DNA from: Inia geoffrensis
Taxonomy: Eukaryota; Chordata; Mammalia; Artiodactyla; Iniidae
Assembly: GCA_036417435.1 (NCBI GenBank)
Contig: CM070902.1
Location: forward strand, 134,343,886 to 134,407,885
Direction of reading: 5' to 3'
Length of the DNA: 64,000 nt
This document shows positions 47,264 through 59,681 of the stretch, one piece after another (position 1 is the stretch's first letter; each line of letters begins with the position of its first letter). Position numbers and translations under genes: made by a program. Under the pieces are notes generated by a model, which searched no databases, was not told where the DNA came from, and saw only the letters and a list, made by a program, of their open reading frames with translations.

Positions 47264-49384
47264 ATAAATGAACTGAACATTATTGTAAAAGAAGGAGGGT
47301 TAAAAAGAGCTGGTCATTTAGCTGGAATCTGAAGAAAATTTTCTTAGTAAAAGGGGTGACAGAGGGACGGGGAGATCTCCAGCACCCAGTGTTCCAATTC
47401 CTCCCTTCCCACGCCTGTCTGCTCACAGTAAGCTGTGAATTTGGAAGACAGAGCTGCAACTTGATTAGCTTCATTAAAGGCCAAGTTCAGTTGAAATCAT
47501 GGGCACTGCATTTCAGAACTGAAACAGAGAAACATAACCCTTGCCAAGTGGCAATTACAAAAGGTTAAGAGTTTTGACTGGGCCTAAAGGTGACTGGGAA
47601 AGTAAAGATAACAAAGTAAGGAGAGGGAGGAAGGGGGACAGAGAGACAGAGAGAGAGACAAAGAGAATCAAAAAGAGACTGGGTGGGGGTGGGGAGAACC
47701 GTGCGGGAGAGAGCCCAAGCAAGCTCTAGAAGAGAGGGAGAGAGAAAACTAAGAAAATGTTTTCTTGAATTTTAAGTTTATGAAGAAACACAGAATCTCC
47801 AATGATAGGTCATCATACAATTAAGTGTATAGTAATCAATAAAAAATGCTGTTCACTACAATGCACAGGGATTTAGCATTTTAAGGTAACAAGTCTACTG
47901 CTGCCAAAAGCTAGAATTACAAGTAGTGCTCAAAAGCATGTATTATTTGGAGGCAAGTAGCATAGCAGGCACACACACATTTTCATACTCTAACCATTTG
48001 CTGCACAGTAATTACTCTAAACTGCTAGAGAAATACAGAGTGTGCCTGGAGAACAAATAGGGACACTCCATCTATATCCCATGGAAGAAGACGTTTTAAA
48101 AGTCACTTCTGGAAGGAGAACGCTTGTATCTTTGGGGTTTCTCATGACCTTTCTTTGCAGGCCATGTGGTACAACTGGGTCACTGGGCAATGATGCCTGT
48201 CAGGGTTGACTTATCTGGGTTAAAATATGGTCCGTTAGAAGTCATCCGTAGGTGGGTAAAGTTACTTACCACAATTATTCAGAATTATTGTCTGGAAGAC
48301 TCAAGTGAATCAAAATCTGATTTATAAAGTTCTTTTTGAGATCTACAAGTTTGTGTTTTAAAGGTTTCCTGGAATACGGGCTAATCCCCACAAAACTTCC
48401 AAGGAGAGCGTCTTTGGGACATTTTTAACAGACAGATAAAAATCATTTTTAATTTGTTATCATTTACATGCAAATAAATGCTGCCACAGAATTTCAAGGG
48501 TGCTGGAATGGTCTTCTTGAGGAAGGCTAATAGTCCCCTCTGGATTTTTTTTTCATTAATAATTTACTTAGCAAACACTTTCTTCTGAAAGAATACAAAG
48601 GTGGTGATCTTACCATTGTAGAACTATCCCATCTTCTTCTAAAGAAACACTAAGTTTCTTTAATGAGAAATTACTGGTATCCTCCTTATAACCTTTATCA
48701 CACAAGAATGGTAATTGTGTCATGTGTATCAACCTGCGGAAAACAGTCCAGATGGCAGTTCCCTAGGGTTTGATTAGCTATTTCTAGAATATTCATTTCA
48801 ACATTAAACAAGATTTGGGAAAATTCTGTGGGTTTATTTAGCTAATAAATATTTATCTGAATTGTTTTCCGCATGAGCAATGTGTTGGGAGATGGTGTAG
48901 ACAAAGGTAAAGTCCAAGACATTCTTTGAAAGTGATAATGAGAACAAAGTAGAACCTAGTAACGTTGGAGGGGGAAGCAGAGCCACCCAGCAAAGCCAGG
49001 CTGCAGCAGCTCCCCCAGAAGCTTGTAGAGTTAAGAATTAATGTCATGAGGCACTGAACTGTGGCTAGTTTCTATGCAGCATCCTCACAGCAGTGCTGAC
49101 AAATACACTTACATAAGCTGTGATCATTTCATTATTAACTTAAAGAGGATAAATGGGAGCAAATGGAGGAAGACAAAAAGTGGCATAAAGGGAAGGCGAG
49201 TGGGAAAAATCTTGGTCAAGATCCAGAGTTCAGCTGGAATCTGAACAACACGCGGGAACAAGAGCTGAGCTGGAGGAAAACTTCTACACCCTCCAGTCCT
49301 TGCTTTTAGAGAGGAAGATACTGGATCTCGGGGAAACGGAGTCACAAGCTCACACCATGGTAGAAGCAGGTCTTTTATCTCTCC
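47264..49384. other. Unique DNA with a purine tract
   Basis: No gene or repeat family seen apart from the tract at 47605-47760. One of the longest repeat-poor runs in the window. Confidence 0.45.
47605..47760. repeat. Purine-rich tract
   Basis: Strongly A/G-biased on plus ('gagacagagagagagacaaa', 'gggtgggggtggggaga') with few pyrimidines over about 150 bases. Confidence 0.8.
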
Positions 49385-49520
49385 CCATCCATTATTGCTG
49401 GGTGGAAACCCTACCCATCCTTCAAGGCTCAATTCAAAAGCCACCCCTTCCTCGTTTCTCTTAACTAAAATTGTCTCTTTTGCCTCTGAATTTCTACAGA
49501 TTCCTGAACTCTCTGATTTA
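49385..49520 (+). repeat. Possible L2 fragment
   Basis: 'ccatccttcaaggctcaatt' and 'aaaagccacccctt' resemble L2 3' sequence. Short and uncertain. Confidence 0.45.
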
Positions 49521-51956
49521 AAAGAGCAACAGTTTTGTGTTGCTCTGTGTTGCTTGCCCTGGTGTGCTATCCTTTCTTTTCTCGTCCTGGGCTGCTTCTC
49601 AGCTGAGGCCTGCTGGTGCTGGAGGAGAGAGGCTTACATCTACTTCAGGACACTACTCATGTGTGTGCAGGCGGGAAGGCTGTTTTACATAGAGGGTTGT
49701 CTTGCTGGAGGGAAGAACAGAAAAATAAGGAAATGTGCCTGGCCCTATCCCGTCATCCCTTCTTTTCAGTAAATGACCTTCATAAATTCTGTTTTATGTC
49801 TTCCTATTCCGATGAACCCAGGTGCTAGCTTATTTAAGGTTTCCCCTCAGAGCATTCTATTAGCTCTATGCTATGATCCAAAAAGAAAAAAAGCAGAAAT
49901 CCCACGACCTGTGGGAGACCAGAAGCCAGATGACTTCAGCTTTTCTCTGTTTCCACTTTGCGTGACAGGTAGTAACAGACAAGGCATGACATTGCTGGTG
50001 TCATAGGGCCACAGTGGTCATGTGTAGTGACTGACAGGGAATTTAAAAGTAAGAAAGAAGCATCTATAACTTTTGCTATTATTATTATACTAAAAGAGAG
50101 CTCATTATGTATCATGTTTGAAGAGAAGATGGTTTATGCCTAAAGGAGGAATTAACAGCTCGAAAAAAAAGAAATGTCATCTCTTGTCAGTGAGCTTTTG
50201 TGAATTTAGAAATCCTGATGAGTGAGTCACTCAAAAGTCCCAACGGGTAACATTGTTAATCTGTCTCTTCTTCTCCAGAGAAATCAGATACAAGAGACTT
50301 GAAAGAAAAACTGAAGTCCACCACCCATCACATATCTGAAGAAACTAGTGGCAGAACAGTGATAGACCAAAACAAAATAAAACAAATAAGCAGATCCAAT
50401 TCCAAGAAATAGGGACAGGGCGCTTTACTTGCTGCAAAGTCCTGGAAAGCAAAGCAGATAGTCAAATTGTCACCTCCTTGGGGAAGAAGCTATGTTTTGT
50501 TCACCGGTGAATTCCCTGTTCACTCAGCAGCACAGAGGAGGAGCTCAGTAGATGTCTGGTGCGTTAAAAACTTTTAGGCACACTTGGTCTAGGAAAGGTC
50601 AGCACATGCCTGTGTTCTCTCCAGGAGTGAGCCAATCTTTTCTGTTCTGTGCACTTCACTAAATTGGTAACAGGAAAGCAGATGCCCTCCGTCTTTTGTA
50701 CTATCTGTTCCAAGCCTGGGTCTCACAGTAATTTATTTCCCTTTCTTTCTGCTGAGTGAAAATTGATGACTTTTCTAATAAACGATGTATGTCTCCATTG
50801 CCACTAAAAATGACAAATCCAAAGGCCAGCAGGGCCCCTATTTTTCATGCCTAGACACTATTATTGGTTGGAATGTGGTCCTTGAGGTTAAGGGTTTCAT
50901 TCCCAAACCCTGGGGCACCGGGTGTCAGGGGAGCACCCCCTGAACTAAGTACTCATCCCTCCTGTTGCTGCTGTGAACTTCTCTGCCTTTCACACCAGCA
51001 GAGCCAGACAGCTCTGTCTTAGAGAGCCTATTACTTTTTAAAAAATAAAGTATTCATGTTCAGAAAATCAATATATTTTACTGTTAAAAGTGATGGTAGA
51101 GAGCCGTATGGAGTAAAAAGAAAGAGTTCCAACCCTTTGCCATTCTGTCATCAATCCATTCACCTGAGGTCACAACAGAAATGTCTTGAAAGATGCAGAC
51201 AGATTATGTCAGGGCCCGTGTTTGAAGGAAGAAAAACCTTGCATTCAAAATCATTCTGTCTACAAGGCTTCCAATCATTCATCTTACAGCTCTGTTAAAC
51301 CCTGATCAGGTACTCTAGAGGATCTTTAACTGATGATGCCCGGCACGCCCGTGTGGGGTACATCCCACCCATGTACACCTTGTACTCCTCTCCCCACTCC
51401 TGGATCCCTGGGAGCGGGTGTGTGGTGTGGGCGTGCTTCGTGTGCTTGACATCTATAAATACACTCAGAGCTGCTCAGAGCCTCTCACTGGTATTTCAGC
51501 ACATTCACTCTTCCCGGTTTTTATATACATCCGCACCCTCACAAAAAGGAGAAAAGCAGAACCTTATTTCTGCTATGATGACCATGACTCCAGATAAATT
51601 GCTACGAAACCAGATATCGTTTTTAAGTGTACCTCATTTGTCTGCAGCCACATAGAGCACACTCTGCTCTCACTCTGTTGCCTCCACCTCTCTCAGTGCT
51701 GGCTTCCATTTATGCCTCCACCTGCCTCTACAGTTTAGTTCAGGGTTTATTTTTCTCCCAGCCTGTAACTCTGACTCCATTTCTTGGCTAAAGCTTTATT
51801 CTCTCCTTTTCCCAGGAATCCCACCCACAAGTCCTCTACCTGCTGCTGCCCAGACCTGCTGTCACAGTCTACACTGACCTGCATAGTGTTCCGGGCCTGT
51901 CACCCTCTGTCCCTTCTCACCCTCTGGACTCGCTGCCTGGTTCCTCCTCAGTCTCT
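49521..51956. other. Unique DNA, no gene seen
   Basis: Mostly unrecognised. About 50470-50560 has a faint L2/MIR-like 3' end. Short frames at 49395-49772 and 51353-51655 have no family likeness. Confidence 0.4.
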
Positions 51957-52090
51957 GGAGAGGGACTGGGTCCAGACCTTGGCTTTGCCTCCTGCTGGGT
52001 ATGGGCTACTCAACACGTGTTGGCTTCAGTTTCCTCATCTGAAAAATGGGGATATTAATAGGGCCTACCTCTCGGGGTTTTTATGAAGAC
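51957..52090 (+). repeat. MIR SINE, 5' segment (split by LTR)
   Basis: 'ttcagtttcctcatctgaaa' and 'aatggggatattaatagggc' are MIR. The element continues at 52601. Confidence 0.88.
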
Positions 52091-52596
52091 TGTGGTAGAT
52101 TGCTGAAATACTGGCAAACCCAGTGAGTCATGCCTCCCTGAACACATGCCCTTGGGAGATCCCCTCCCACATTGATTTTTTGTTTGGCCACGTGGTCTCT
52201 TTGGCCAGTGGCAGAAGCAGAGGCTTGATCAGTGCCTGCCCATTGAGTTTTTACACTCTCTCGCTTGCTGCTGTTTTGAACCCAGCCACCACCCAAAGAA
52301 GACTGGGTAGACCTCCTGGATGATGAGAGACACCTGTTCAGCTGATCCCACCCTACCCCACCTCCCCTTGGTCAACTACTAGACATGTGAATGAGGCCGC
52401 TTGGGACTAATCAGCCTGGCTAACTTGCCAAGTGATTGCAAAAACATGAATGATTCCAGCTGACACTAAATGGAGCAGAGATGAATTTTACCAACTAAAT
52501 CCAAATTGCCAACCCACAGAATCTTCAGCAATTAAGTGGTGATTGAGTCATTGATTTTTGGAGTGGTTTGTTATGTGGCAATAGATAGCTGATACA
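52091..52596 (+). mobile_element. MLT1-type LTR (MaLR) with target duplication
   Basis: About 506 bp from TGTGGTAG to GATACA, with 'aatactggcaaacccagtga', 'ccaaattgccaacccacaga' and 'gcaatagatagctgata' typical of MLT1. Flanked by AGAC (or AAGAC with one shared A) at 52087-52090 and 52597-52600. It lies inside a MIR. Confidence 0.88.
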
Positions 52597-52600
52597 AGAC

Positions 52601-52695
52601 AAATGAGTTTTTCTATGGTATATGAAAGGTATTTAGAAAAGTATCTGGCACAAGGTATGTGCTTGCGTCGGTAGTTGTTTATTATTCTTTATCAG
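52601..52695 (+). repeat. MIR SINE, 3' segment
   Basis: 'aaagtatctggcacaaggta' followed by 'tgtgcttg' and 'tttattatt' complete the MIR interrupted at 52090. Confidence 0.8.
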
Positions 52696-53029
52696 TGGTT
52701 CCAGCCATAATGGTGATCTTGGAGACTTGTGAATATGCTGAGCCTTCTTATATTCCTGTACCTTTGCACATGACTAAAACTTTCATGTCTGCATTCATTG
52801 ACTGCCTACCTCCTCCTTGTCCCTTGAGCAGGGGGATATTAAAAATATTTAAGAACTGGTATGGCATGGGCAGCAAGCAATCAAATGTGAACAACCTGAA
52901 TGTCAAGTCTGTCTTTGAGTCTCAGTTCAAGCATCCTGCTGCCTGGATTATTAGAGCACCTCATATGATTTCCCTGCTTCTGCTCTCACGTTCCCCATCC
53001 CATAGTTTGTTCTCAACATAATTAGCTTT
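52696..53029. other. Unique DNA or diverged L2
   Basis: Nothing firm. The right end grades into the L2 that follows. Confidence 0.4.
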
Positions 53030-53447
53030 TAAAATGTAAATGATCAGTTAAAAACATAAGTCAGGTTATGCACCCTCTCTCAAAACTGTGCAGTGGTTCT
53101 CGGGTTCACTCCAAGTAAAATCTAAGGTCCTTAAAATGGTCTGAGCCCTCTGTTCCCGCCCCTTACCTCTCCCACCTCCTCTCATCTGCTCGCCCCGCTT
53201 ACACTCTGCAACAGCCACGCTGGCCCCCTTCTTCAAAGCTTCCTACCTTAGGGACTTTGTTCTAGCAATTCTTTCTGCCTGGGATGACTGTCCCAAAGGA
53301 AGACTTGCATCCCTTCCTCACCTCTGCCAAGTCTGCTCAGATCTCACTTTCTCAATGAAGCCTAAGCTGACTCTCTAATTTAATACTGCAACCTGCTCTC
53401 TCCTGCCACGTTACACTCCCACTCACCCCTGTACCCTATCATCTTTT
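53030..53447 (+). repeat. L2 LINE, first segment (split by LTR)
   Basis: 'aaaactgtgcagtggttctc', 'gtaaaatctaaggtccttaa', 'ctgcctgggatgactgtcc' and 'caatgaagcctaagctgact' follow the L2 3' region. Confidence 0.85.
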
Positions 53448-53791
53448 GTATCAGTCAGGGATCCACTAGAGAAACAGAACTAGAAGGAGATCTATATCTA
53501 AGAAGCTGGCTTCTGCATCTGTGGGGTCTGGCTAGGCAAGTCCAAAACCCACAGGGCAGGCTGCCAGGAAGGGGCAGGCTAGCACTTGAACACAAGAGCC
53601 AAAGCTGCAATCCACAGGGGGAATTTCTTGTTCTTAGGAAAGCCTTAGTTCTACTCTTCAGGCCTTTCAGCTGATTGAATCAGGCCTTCCCAGATTATCT
53701 AGGATAGCGTTCACAAGAACACTTTAATTAGTGTTTGATTGGATAACTAAGGACTATACCCTAGCCAATAGGCACATAAAATTGACCATCA
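53448..53791 (-). mobile_element. ERVL-type solo LTR (MLT2-like)
   Basis: Plus-strand ends 'tgtatcagtcagggatccac' and 'cataaaattgaccatca' are reversed ERVL LTR termini. 'ctcttcaggcctttcagctg' lies inside. It is inserted in an L2 element. Confidence 0.75.
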
Positions 53792-53950
53792 TACCTTCTA
53801 ACATCCTGTATAATTTTCTAATTTTTACATCAATTGTCTGTCTCCTCTACTAAAAATAAGTCCCATGAAGGTTGGATGCCTTTGTTTTGCTTGCTGATGT
53901 ATTCCACAGTAAACATTCAACAGGTACTCATTGGACGAAATAACATCACA
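53792..53950 (+). repeat. L2 LINE, second segment
   Basis: 'tgtctgtctcctctactaaa', 'agtcccatgaaggttggatg' and 'acattcaacaggtactcatt' are the L2 3' terminus, resuming after the LTR. Confidence 0.85.
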
Positions 53951-54359
53951 CCCTCAAGAAGTCTTCTCTGACTACCCGCTGTTCCCCCAAGAGACACCCA
54001 CATCTGCTAAATTAGGTGTTGCTCTTCTTCTCATTTACCTAAAGTTAGTTAAATCCACCCACTTCAATCAGTCCGATTTAACCTTACAGGATAGAGCACC
54101 AGAAATAACTAAATATCTTATATTTTATTTGTTTCACTTTTCTCTTTGCTCATATTAGTCTCTTATTTTGCAGCTATTCCTTTAGCTTTCTTCTGATTCC
54201 TTCCCCTACTCTACTTTGACGGGTTGGGAAAAATACAAGGAAGGATTGTTACAGTTAAATGTACATATATAAAGAATCTTTATGCACAAGCCCAAAGGCA
54301 GTGTCAAGTTAGACATCTTCACCTGCAGAAATAGTCTTTCAATTTAGCAGCATGCATCC
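53951..54359. other. Unique DNA, possibly more L2-like sequence
   Basis: 'aagaagtcttctctgactac' echoes L2, but the rest is unrecognised. No gene seen. Confidence 0.35.
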
Positions 54360-54500
54360 ATAGTTTTACCAGCATTTACGAAGCACCAAATATTGTATAA
54401 TTTGTCAGACATTGTATAAAACATTGAGACCACAGAGAGAAAAGTCAAGGTCTCTGCCTTCAAGTTGTTTATAGTCTAGCGCAGAATGATGAGGTGATGT
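54360..54500 (-). repeat. L2 fragment, reverse orientation
   Basis: 'agcatttacgaagcaccaaa' and 'tctctgccttcaagttgttt' follow reversed L2 3' sequence. Confidence 0.6.
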
Positions 54501-55235
54501 CCTGGGGATTGAATCTAGCCCTTATTCATCATTATCAACAGTTCAACTCACACATTGTTGGTCTATGTGGTATTTAATATTTTAATCAGTTATTAACATT
54601 GGAAAATTAGAAGATTTCACATAAAAATCAGACTTTCGGGCTTCCCTTGAAATATGAGAGGATCTAGCATCATTGGCACTAGCTGCTCAGATCCAAGGAG
54701 GAGCTGCTCATGGAGCACAACTGCTCCATCTCTAGCTCCCCATCTTCCCTACCACTGCTTTCCCAACATCATGAGCAGATGCCAGTTGCTGTCTGTCATC
54801 TTACACCTGGCCTGATCTGGTCATTTAGGTTACCTTCTTGGCTGCCTGTGGGCATCTGGGTTACTTTAGATCTCTAGACTAGTGAGTTGCGTTTGATAAT
54901 ACACTACTAAAACACTATTTAACTCTGCAAAATAATTCTGCTTCTATGATATAATTTGATATTCATAGTAAATATCAAACTTAGGCCAAGTATTAGTTCC
55001 ATTTTTCACAAGAGGTAATGAAACTTTGGGGAGGGAAAGAAAAATTAACACAAAGTTAAGTTTGGAATTTTGACTGTTACTTAAGACTGAGTTGTGGCTT
55101 GTTAGGACTATAAATGGCTGAAGGACTTTTTATTATCTAAGAGTTATGGGCCTGTTTGACACTTCACCTTAGGGCAGGAAAAGGTAACGCCAATGAATAC
55201 ATATTTAAAAGGACAAAAATTGCATTTTCTATATA
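54501..55235. other. Unique DNA, no gene seen
   Basis: Nothing recognised. Confidence 0.4.
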
Positions 55236-55282
55236 TTTAAATCGTGTCATATTTGTTTAACTTACCCTTTATACACAGAGAT

Positions 55283-55316
<34 letters not shown>

Positions 55317-55620
55317 TTCTCCTTGTACATGATTAGATCATACCATACAGAATATTTTGTTACTCCCTTTTTTCTTCCAATGGTATCAACTTTTTGTGAT
55401 GTTAAGTAGTCTTATCATGTAACAATTTTAATATAATATGGTGGTATTATAATAACATTTCTCCAGTCTCCTTTTGGTCAATTTAAATTTCCAATTTATT
55501 ATTGTATGAATATACTGATTTAATATTCTGGCAGCTGACTTATTATGTGCATCTATGATTACTTCTTTAGGATAAATTCCTACAAGTGGAATTCCTAGAA
55601 GATGCATCCTGTCATAGGAC
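55236..55620 (-). repeat. Old L1 (L1ME) fragment with CA repeat
   Basis: 'ttactcccttttttcttcca' and 'ctttaggataaattcctaca' then 'agtggaattcctag' are reversed L1ME ORF2 end and 3'UTR. It encloses the (CA)n run. Confidence 0.65.
55283..55314. repeat. (CA)n microsatellite
   Basis: About 16 pure CA units. Confidence 0.97.
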
Positions 55621-55639
55621 ACATCTAGCTTTTAAAATT

Positions 55640-56130
55640 TTTGATGCATATGTAATGTCTCCTCTATCAATGTCCTTCCTTCTAAAATCTCCCAACAAGC
55701 CTGTCCACTTCAGCCAGATAAATCTCACCAAAGTCACACTTGCATGTTTTACTCCCTTGTTAAAGAGCCTCAGTGTCTTCTAGCTTATTAGATCAATTTC
55801 AAACGACCACTCATTCAGGCTTTGGGGTTCTCCTGGCAAAACACCTTGCCTACTTGTCCAACCTCACTTATTACTTTTCAACTCCAGTTAAGGCAGATCT
55901 ATAATTTCTCTCAGGTGAACCATTTGTTTTTTCCTTCCCTGTATGAGGAAACTGCTCCCTTTCTTCTCCATTAATGTAGATCTTATATGTCTCCCAAAGC
56001 CTAGATCAAATTATACCTCTTCCAGAAAAGGTTTCTGGGATAATCCCACCCCAAATTTATCTTTTCACTCATGAATCATATTCCCCTATAGTTATAGGTA
56101 TGTATATTTCATTTCCTCAGGGTGGGCAAG
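55640..56130 (+). repeat. L2-like LINE, diverged
   Basis: 'acttcagccagataaatctc', 'catgttttactcccttgtta' and 'aggtttctgggataatccca' match the L2 C-terminal and 3' region. Confidence 0.6.
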
Positions 56131-57715
56131 CTCTTCCCAGGTAGGTTATTTTTTGAATCTGTCTCCAAAGCAAACACAGAGCTAGGTGCTGAATCTTAAA
56201 AAGGACCGTAAAAGTGTGGGTTGAGCTGCTGGAGAAAGTTCTGAAATCTTCCCCAAATGCCTTTAGAATTGGTCATACTCCCATATGAAATTGGGTGAAT
56301 AAACTGGATGAGTTTTCAGATTGGCTTCAGCCATCCTTTTCTAATAACATGACTATAAAAGTTTTTGATGAAATATAAATAATTTTTAGCTAGTCATCTG
56401 AAAGACACTTTTGCTTACTTGCAAAAATTATTTGGCATGAAATTCAGTACATGAGAAAAACAAATCTCTCAAAAATGATTTAATCACCACAATTACAAAG
56501 TAGTTAGTGGTGGCCATATGACACAGATTTTGAAAACCACATTAGTGTGATTCCATTGTGTAAAGATGTTTTTATTCACAGATTATAATATAAAATAGAA
56601 ACAATTAATTTTAAAATTACCCTAGACACTGAACATTAAAAAAACTTTAGTTCATTTAAAAATACGTAAATTATTTTAATTCCACTCCTCCAAAAGTATG
56701 GTACTTCACTGTTCCAAAAATACTACACATTCAAATAAACTGTAATTATGAACATATATAGCTTCTCACAGTTAGAACTTTAAAAGTGGATTGTGCTAAA
56801 TAAAATGCATGTTGCTGAAATATTTATACATGCTTTAAAGTAAATCATTATAAACAGGCAAGTAATTACTACAGTTTTAGTAAGGTTTAATCAGGAACTA
56901 AAACATTAAAGAATAAAATTTCAGCAGCTTTTGACCAACATAAAATACACAGATATTCTTCAAGACCTTCCTCACACCCTGAGTTTCAAAGAGAAAGCCT
57001 TCTTCTTAGACGAGGTAATTGGAATAAAAAATTATGGAGAGAAAAAGTACAGATTGAAACAAAAGATATGAAAAAAACAGAAATAGAGAATCTAGAAATA
57101 CTAAGGATTTCTGGAAATGTAAGTTCAATTTTAAAAAACTAATTTATACTGGGGAAGCAGTGACTTTGAATCTTGCTCCCTCAGGATTAGAGTAAAAATA
57201 AGATTTACAAAACAGTATGTGTGTTTTGGTGAGAGGGGAGGGAAAAATTGTCTGTGGTACTAAGATGCAATGGAGTATCTATTTGGCAGGGTGCTGTTTA
57301 ATGTAATGCATCAGCCAAACTTCTGATGTTCAGAATCTTCCCTGAAATTAGCATCGGTTAAAATCCTGGATGCATTGGCAGCTGGCAGCTCAGCTCCCCC
57401 TGCCTGGGTCCCGCAGCTACAGCAAATTGGCAGTAAGGCTTCCTTAGCAGTTACTAACAGGCTAACGGTACCACACAGCATGATTCCTCTTAGGTAAAGC
57501 AAACAAATACAAACCCTTGTATTTATATATGTACCTCACATGTATGTAATTGTGTAGAACAATATTTGAAAAGACACACATAAGACCATTAACATGTGTA
57601 ATCTCTGTTTACACAGAGGGGATTGGAGGAGAGGTTGATGGATACTTTCATTCTATGGTTTGAATTTTTACTATAAGAAAGTAAGCATGTATTTTTGCAC
57701 AATGTTAGAACTGCA
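56131..57715. other. Unique AT-rich DNA, no gene seen
   Basis: 1.6 kb without a recognised repeat. 57300-57500 is more GC-balanced than its surroundings. No splice-flanked frame was supported. Confidence 0.45.
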
Positions 57716-57912
57716 GGGCTTCCCTGGTGGCGCAGTGGTTGAGAGTCCGCCTGCCGATGCAGGGAACACGGGTTCGTGCCCCGGTCTGGGAGGATCCCAC
57801 GTGTCGCGGAGCAGCTGGCCGCTGAGACTGCGCATCCGGAGCCTGTGCTCTGCAACGGGAGAGGCCACAAAAATGAGAGGCCCGCGTACTGCAAAAAAAA
57901 AAAAAAAAAAAA
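57716..57912 (+). mobile_element. CHR-type SINE, short young form
   Basis: Head 'ggcttccctggtggcgcagt', B-box-like 'gggttcgtgcc' and an A tail at 57893-57912. It lacks about 15 bases in the middle ('gggcccgtgagccatg' of its relatives), so it belongs to a deletion variant. No clear target duplication was found. Confidence 0.95.
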
Positions 57913-57975
57913 TTAAGAAAGCAACACTGGCATGCCAACATATGTAGAGAGAAATGTGAAGAACGTACAGGAGAG

Positions 57976-58328
57976 GTTTTTTTTTTTAATTAATTAATTA
58001 ATTTGGCTGCGTTGGGTCTGCATTGCTGTCCATGGGCTTCCTCTAGTTGCAGTGAGCTGGGCCTACTCTTCCATGCTGTGTGCAGGCTTCTCATTGTTGT
58101 GGCTTCTCTTGTTGTGGAGCATGGGCTCTAGGTGCGTGGGCTTCAGTAGTTGTGGCACGCAGGCTCAGTAGTTGTGGCTCTTGGGCTCTAGAGCATAGGC
58201 TCAGTAGTTGTGGTGCACTGGCTTAGTTGCTCCACGGCATGTGGGATCTTCCTGGACCAGGGCTTGAACCCGTGTCCCCTGCCTTGGCAGGTGGATTCCT
58301 AACCACTGTGTTACCAGGGAGGTCCCCA
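57976..58328 (-). mobile_element. CHR-type SINE, long form
   Basis: Reverse copy with T/(TTAA)n tail at the left and head 'gttaccagggaggtcccc' at the right. The target duplication TACAGGAGAG is perfect at 57966-57975 and 58329-58338. Confidence 0.96.
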
Positions 58329-58439
58329 TACAGGAGAGTTTACACCTTTTTTTTTTTGAGGTTACATCTTGTAACAAAGAAGCTCCCCACAGAAATTTTC
58401 CCTGTCAGTTTCTTTAAGGGTCAATAATTTTATGAGTGA

Positions 58440-59340
58440 TTCTATCTTTGTACCAAGTATCCTTGTCCTGGCTTATCTACAAGTTCTTGCTGGACATTTC
58501 GCTTGGATATCTTGCCATTACTGACAACTTGGCAGGTCTAAAACCACACACATCCTCATCTACCTCATGTGACTTTCTTCTTTTTATCAATTCTGTCACC
58601 ATAGTCTCAGGTTGAAAACCTTAGGATATTTAACTATCTTACTTTCTTTGCCCCCATTTCAAATTAGTCATCATTCTTATTCCATCTTTGCCATTTGGCC
58701 ATTCTTTTTCATTTATAGCATGCTACTCTACTTCAAGTTTTATCTTCTCATGCATGAAATCTTGTAGTAGTTTCCCAACTAATCTCTCTTACCTGTCATT
58801 AATTTTGCACACCCACACCAGATTAAAAGTCTTAACAGTAGAGTTTGTTCATTCTGCCTGCACACACACACATACACACACACACACACACGCACACTCA
58901 CACACAGACATACTCCTCCAATACTTGACTATTACTCCACATAAAGCCTAACATCCATTCAAGGATCCCCAGGATCTGACATTAACATTAACATCTTGGC
59001 TTTTTCTTATTACCCCACCCTTGGAATCGTTTGTCTAAAATCTCCTTTACTGTCCACTGAACATGCTCTCTTTTCCTACTATGTGCCCTTCTCTTTCTTA
59101 CGTGCTTAAGTCAGCATTCATCTTATTTGTGAAGACTTTCTTGTCTGGTATTTCTGTTTAATTAATTTGGTTTAAACATTGAACTTACTTCTTGTATCTC
59201 AAGTTAGTTACAAATTTCTTAAAGGTAGAATCCTTGTCTTAAGCTTTTTCTTATTTATATCACCCCCTACTACCCACCTATCACAGTGTATTTATCAAAG
59301 AAATCATTCAGCAAATGTTGGCTGATTGACTGACTGAAAT
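58440..59340 (+). repeat. L2-like LINE, diverged
   Basis: 'tctgtcaccatagtctcagg', 'ttactgtccactgaacatgc' and a 3' end 'tcattcagcaaatgttggct' follow L2 on plus. A CA-rich run (58863-58910) sits inside. Confidence 0.6.
58863..58910. repeat. Imperfect (CA)n microsatellite
   Basis: CA units with T and G interruptions. Confidence 0.95.
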
Positions 59341-59458
59341 CAAAGAAAGTTTCTCTGAGTCTTCCTTATTTCCGGGGAGCATTGATTTTATGCTTCCAAA
59401 AGTAAAAAGAAATGAAAACTAACATAGATGTAGTTTATATCTGTGAAAATGCACATTG

Positions 59459-59650
59459 GGGCTTCCCCGGTGGCGCGGTGGTTGGGAGTCCGCCTGCCGA
59501 TGCAGGGGACACGGGTTCGTGCCCCGGTCTGGGAGGATCCCACATGCCGCAGAGTGGCTGGGCCCGTGAGCCATGGCCACTGGGCCTGCGCGTCCGGAGC
59601 CTGTGCTCCGCAGCGGGAGAGGCCACAAGAGTGAGAGGCCTGCGTACCGC

Positions 59651-59669
<19 letters not shown>
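59459..59669 (+). mobile_element. CHR-type SINE, short young form
   Basis: CpG-rich body with a pure A tail of more than 20. The target duplication AAAATGCACATTG is perfect at 59446-59458 and 59670-59682. This is the least decayed SINE in the window. Confidence 0.98.
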
Positions 59670-59681
<12 letters not shown>

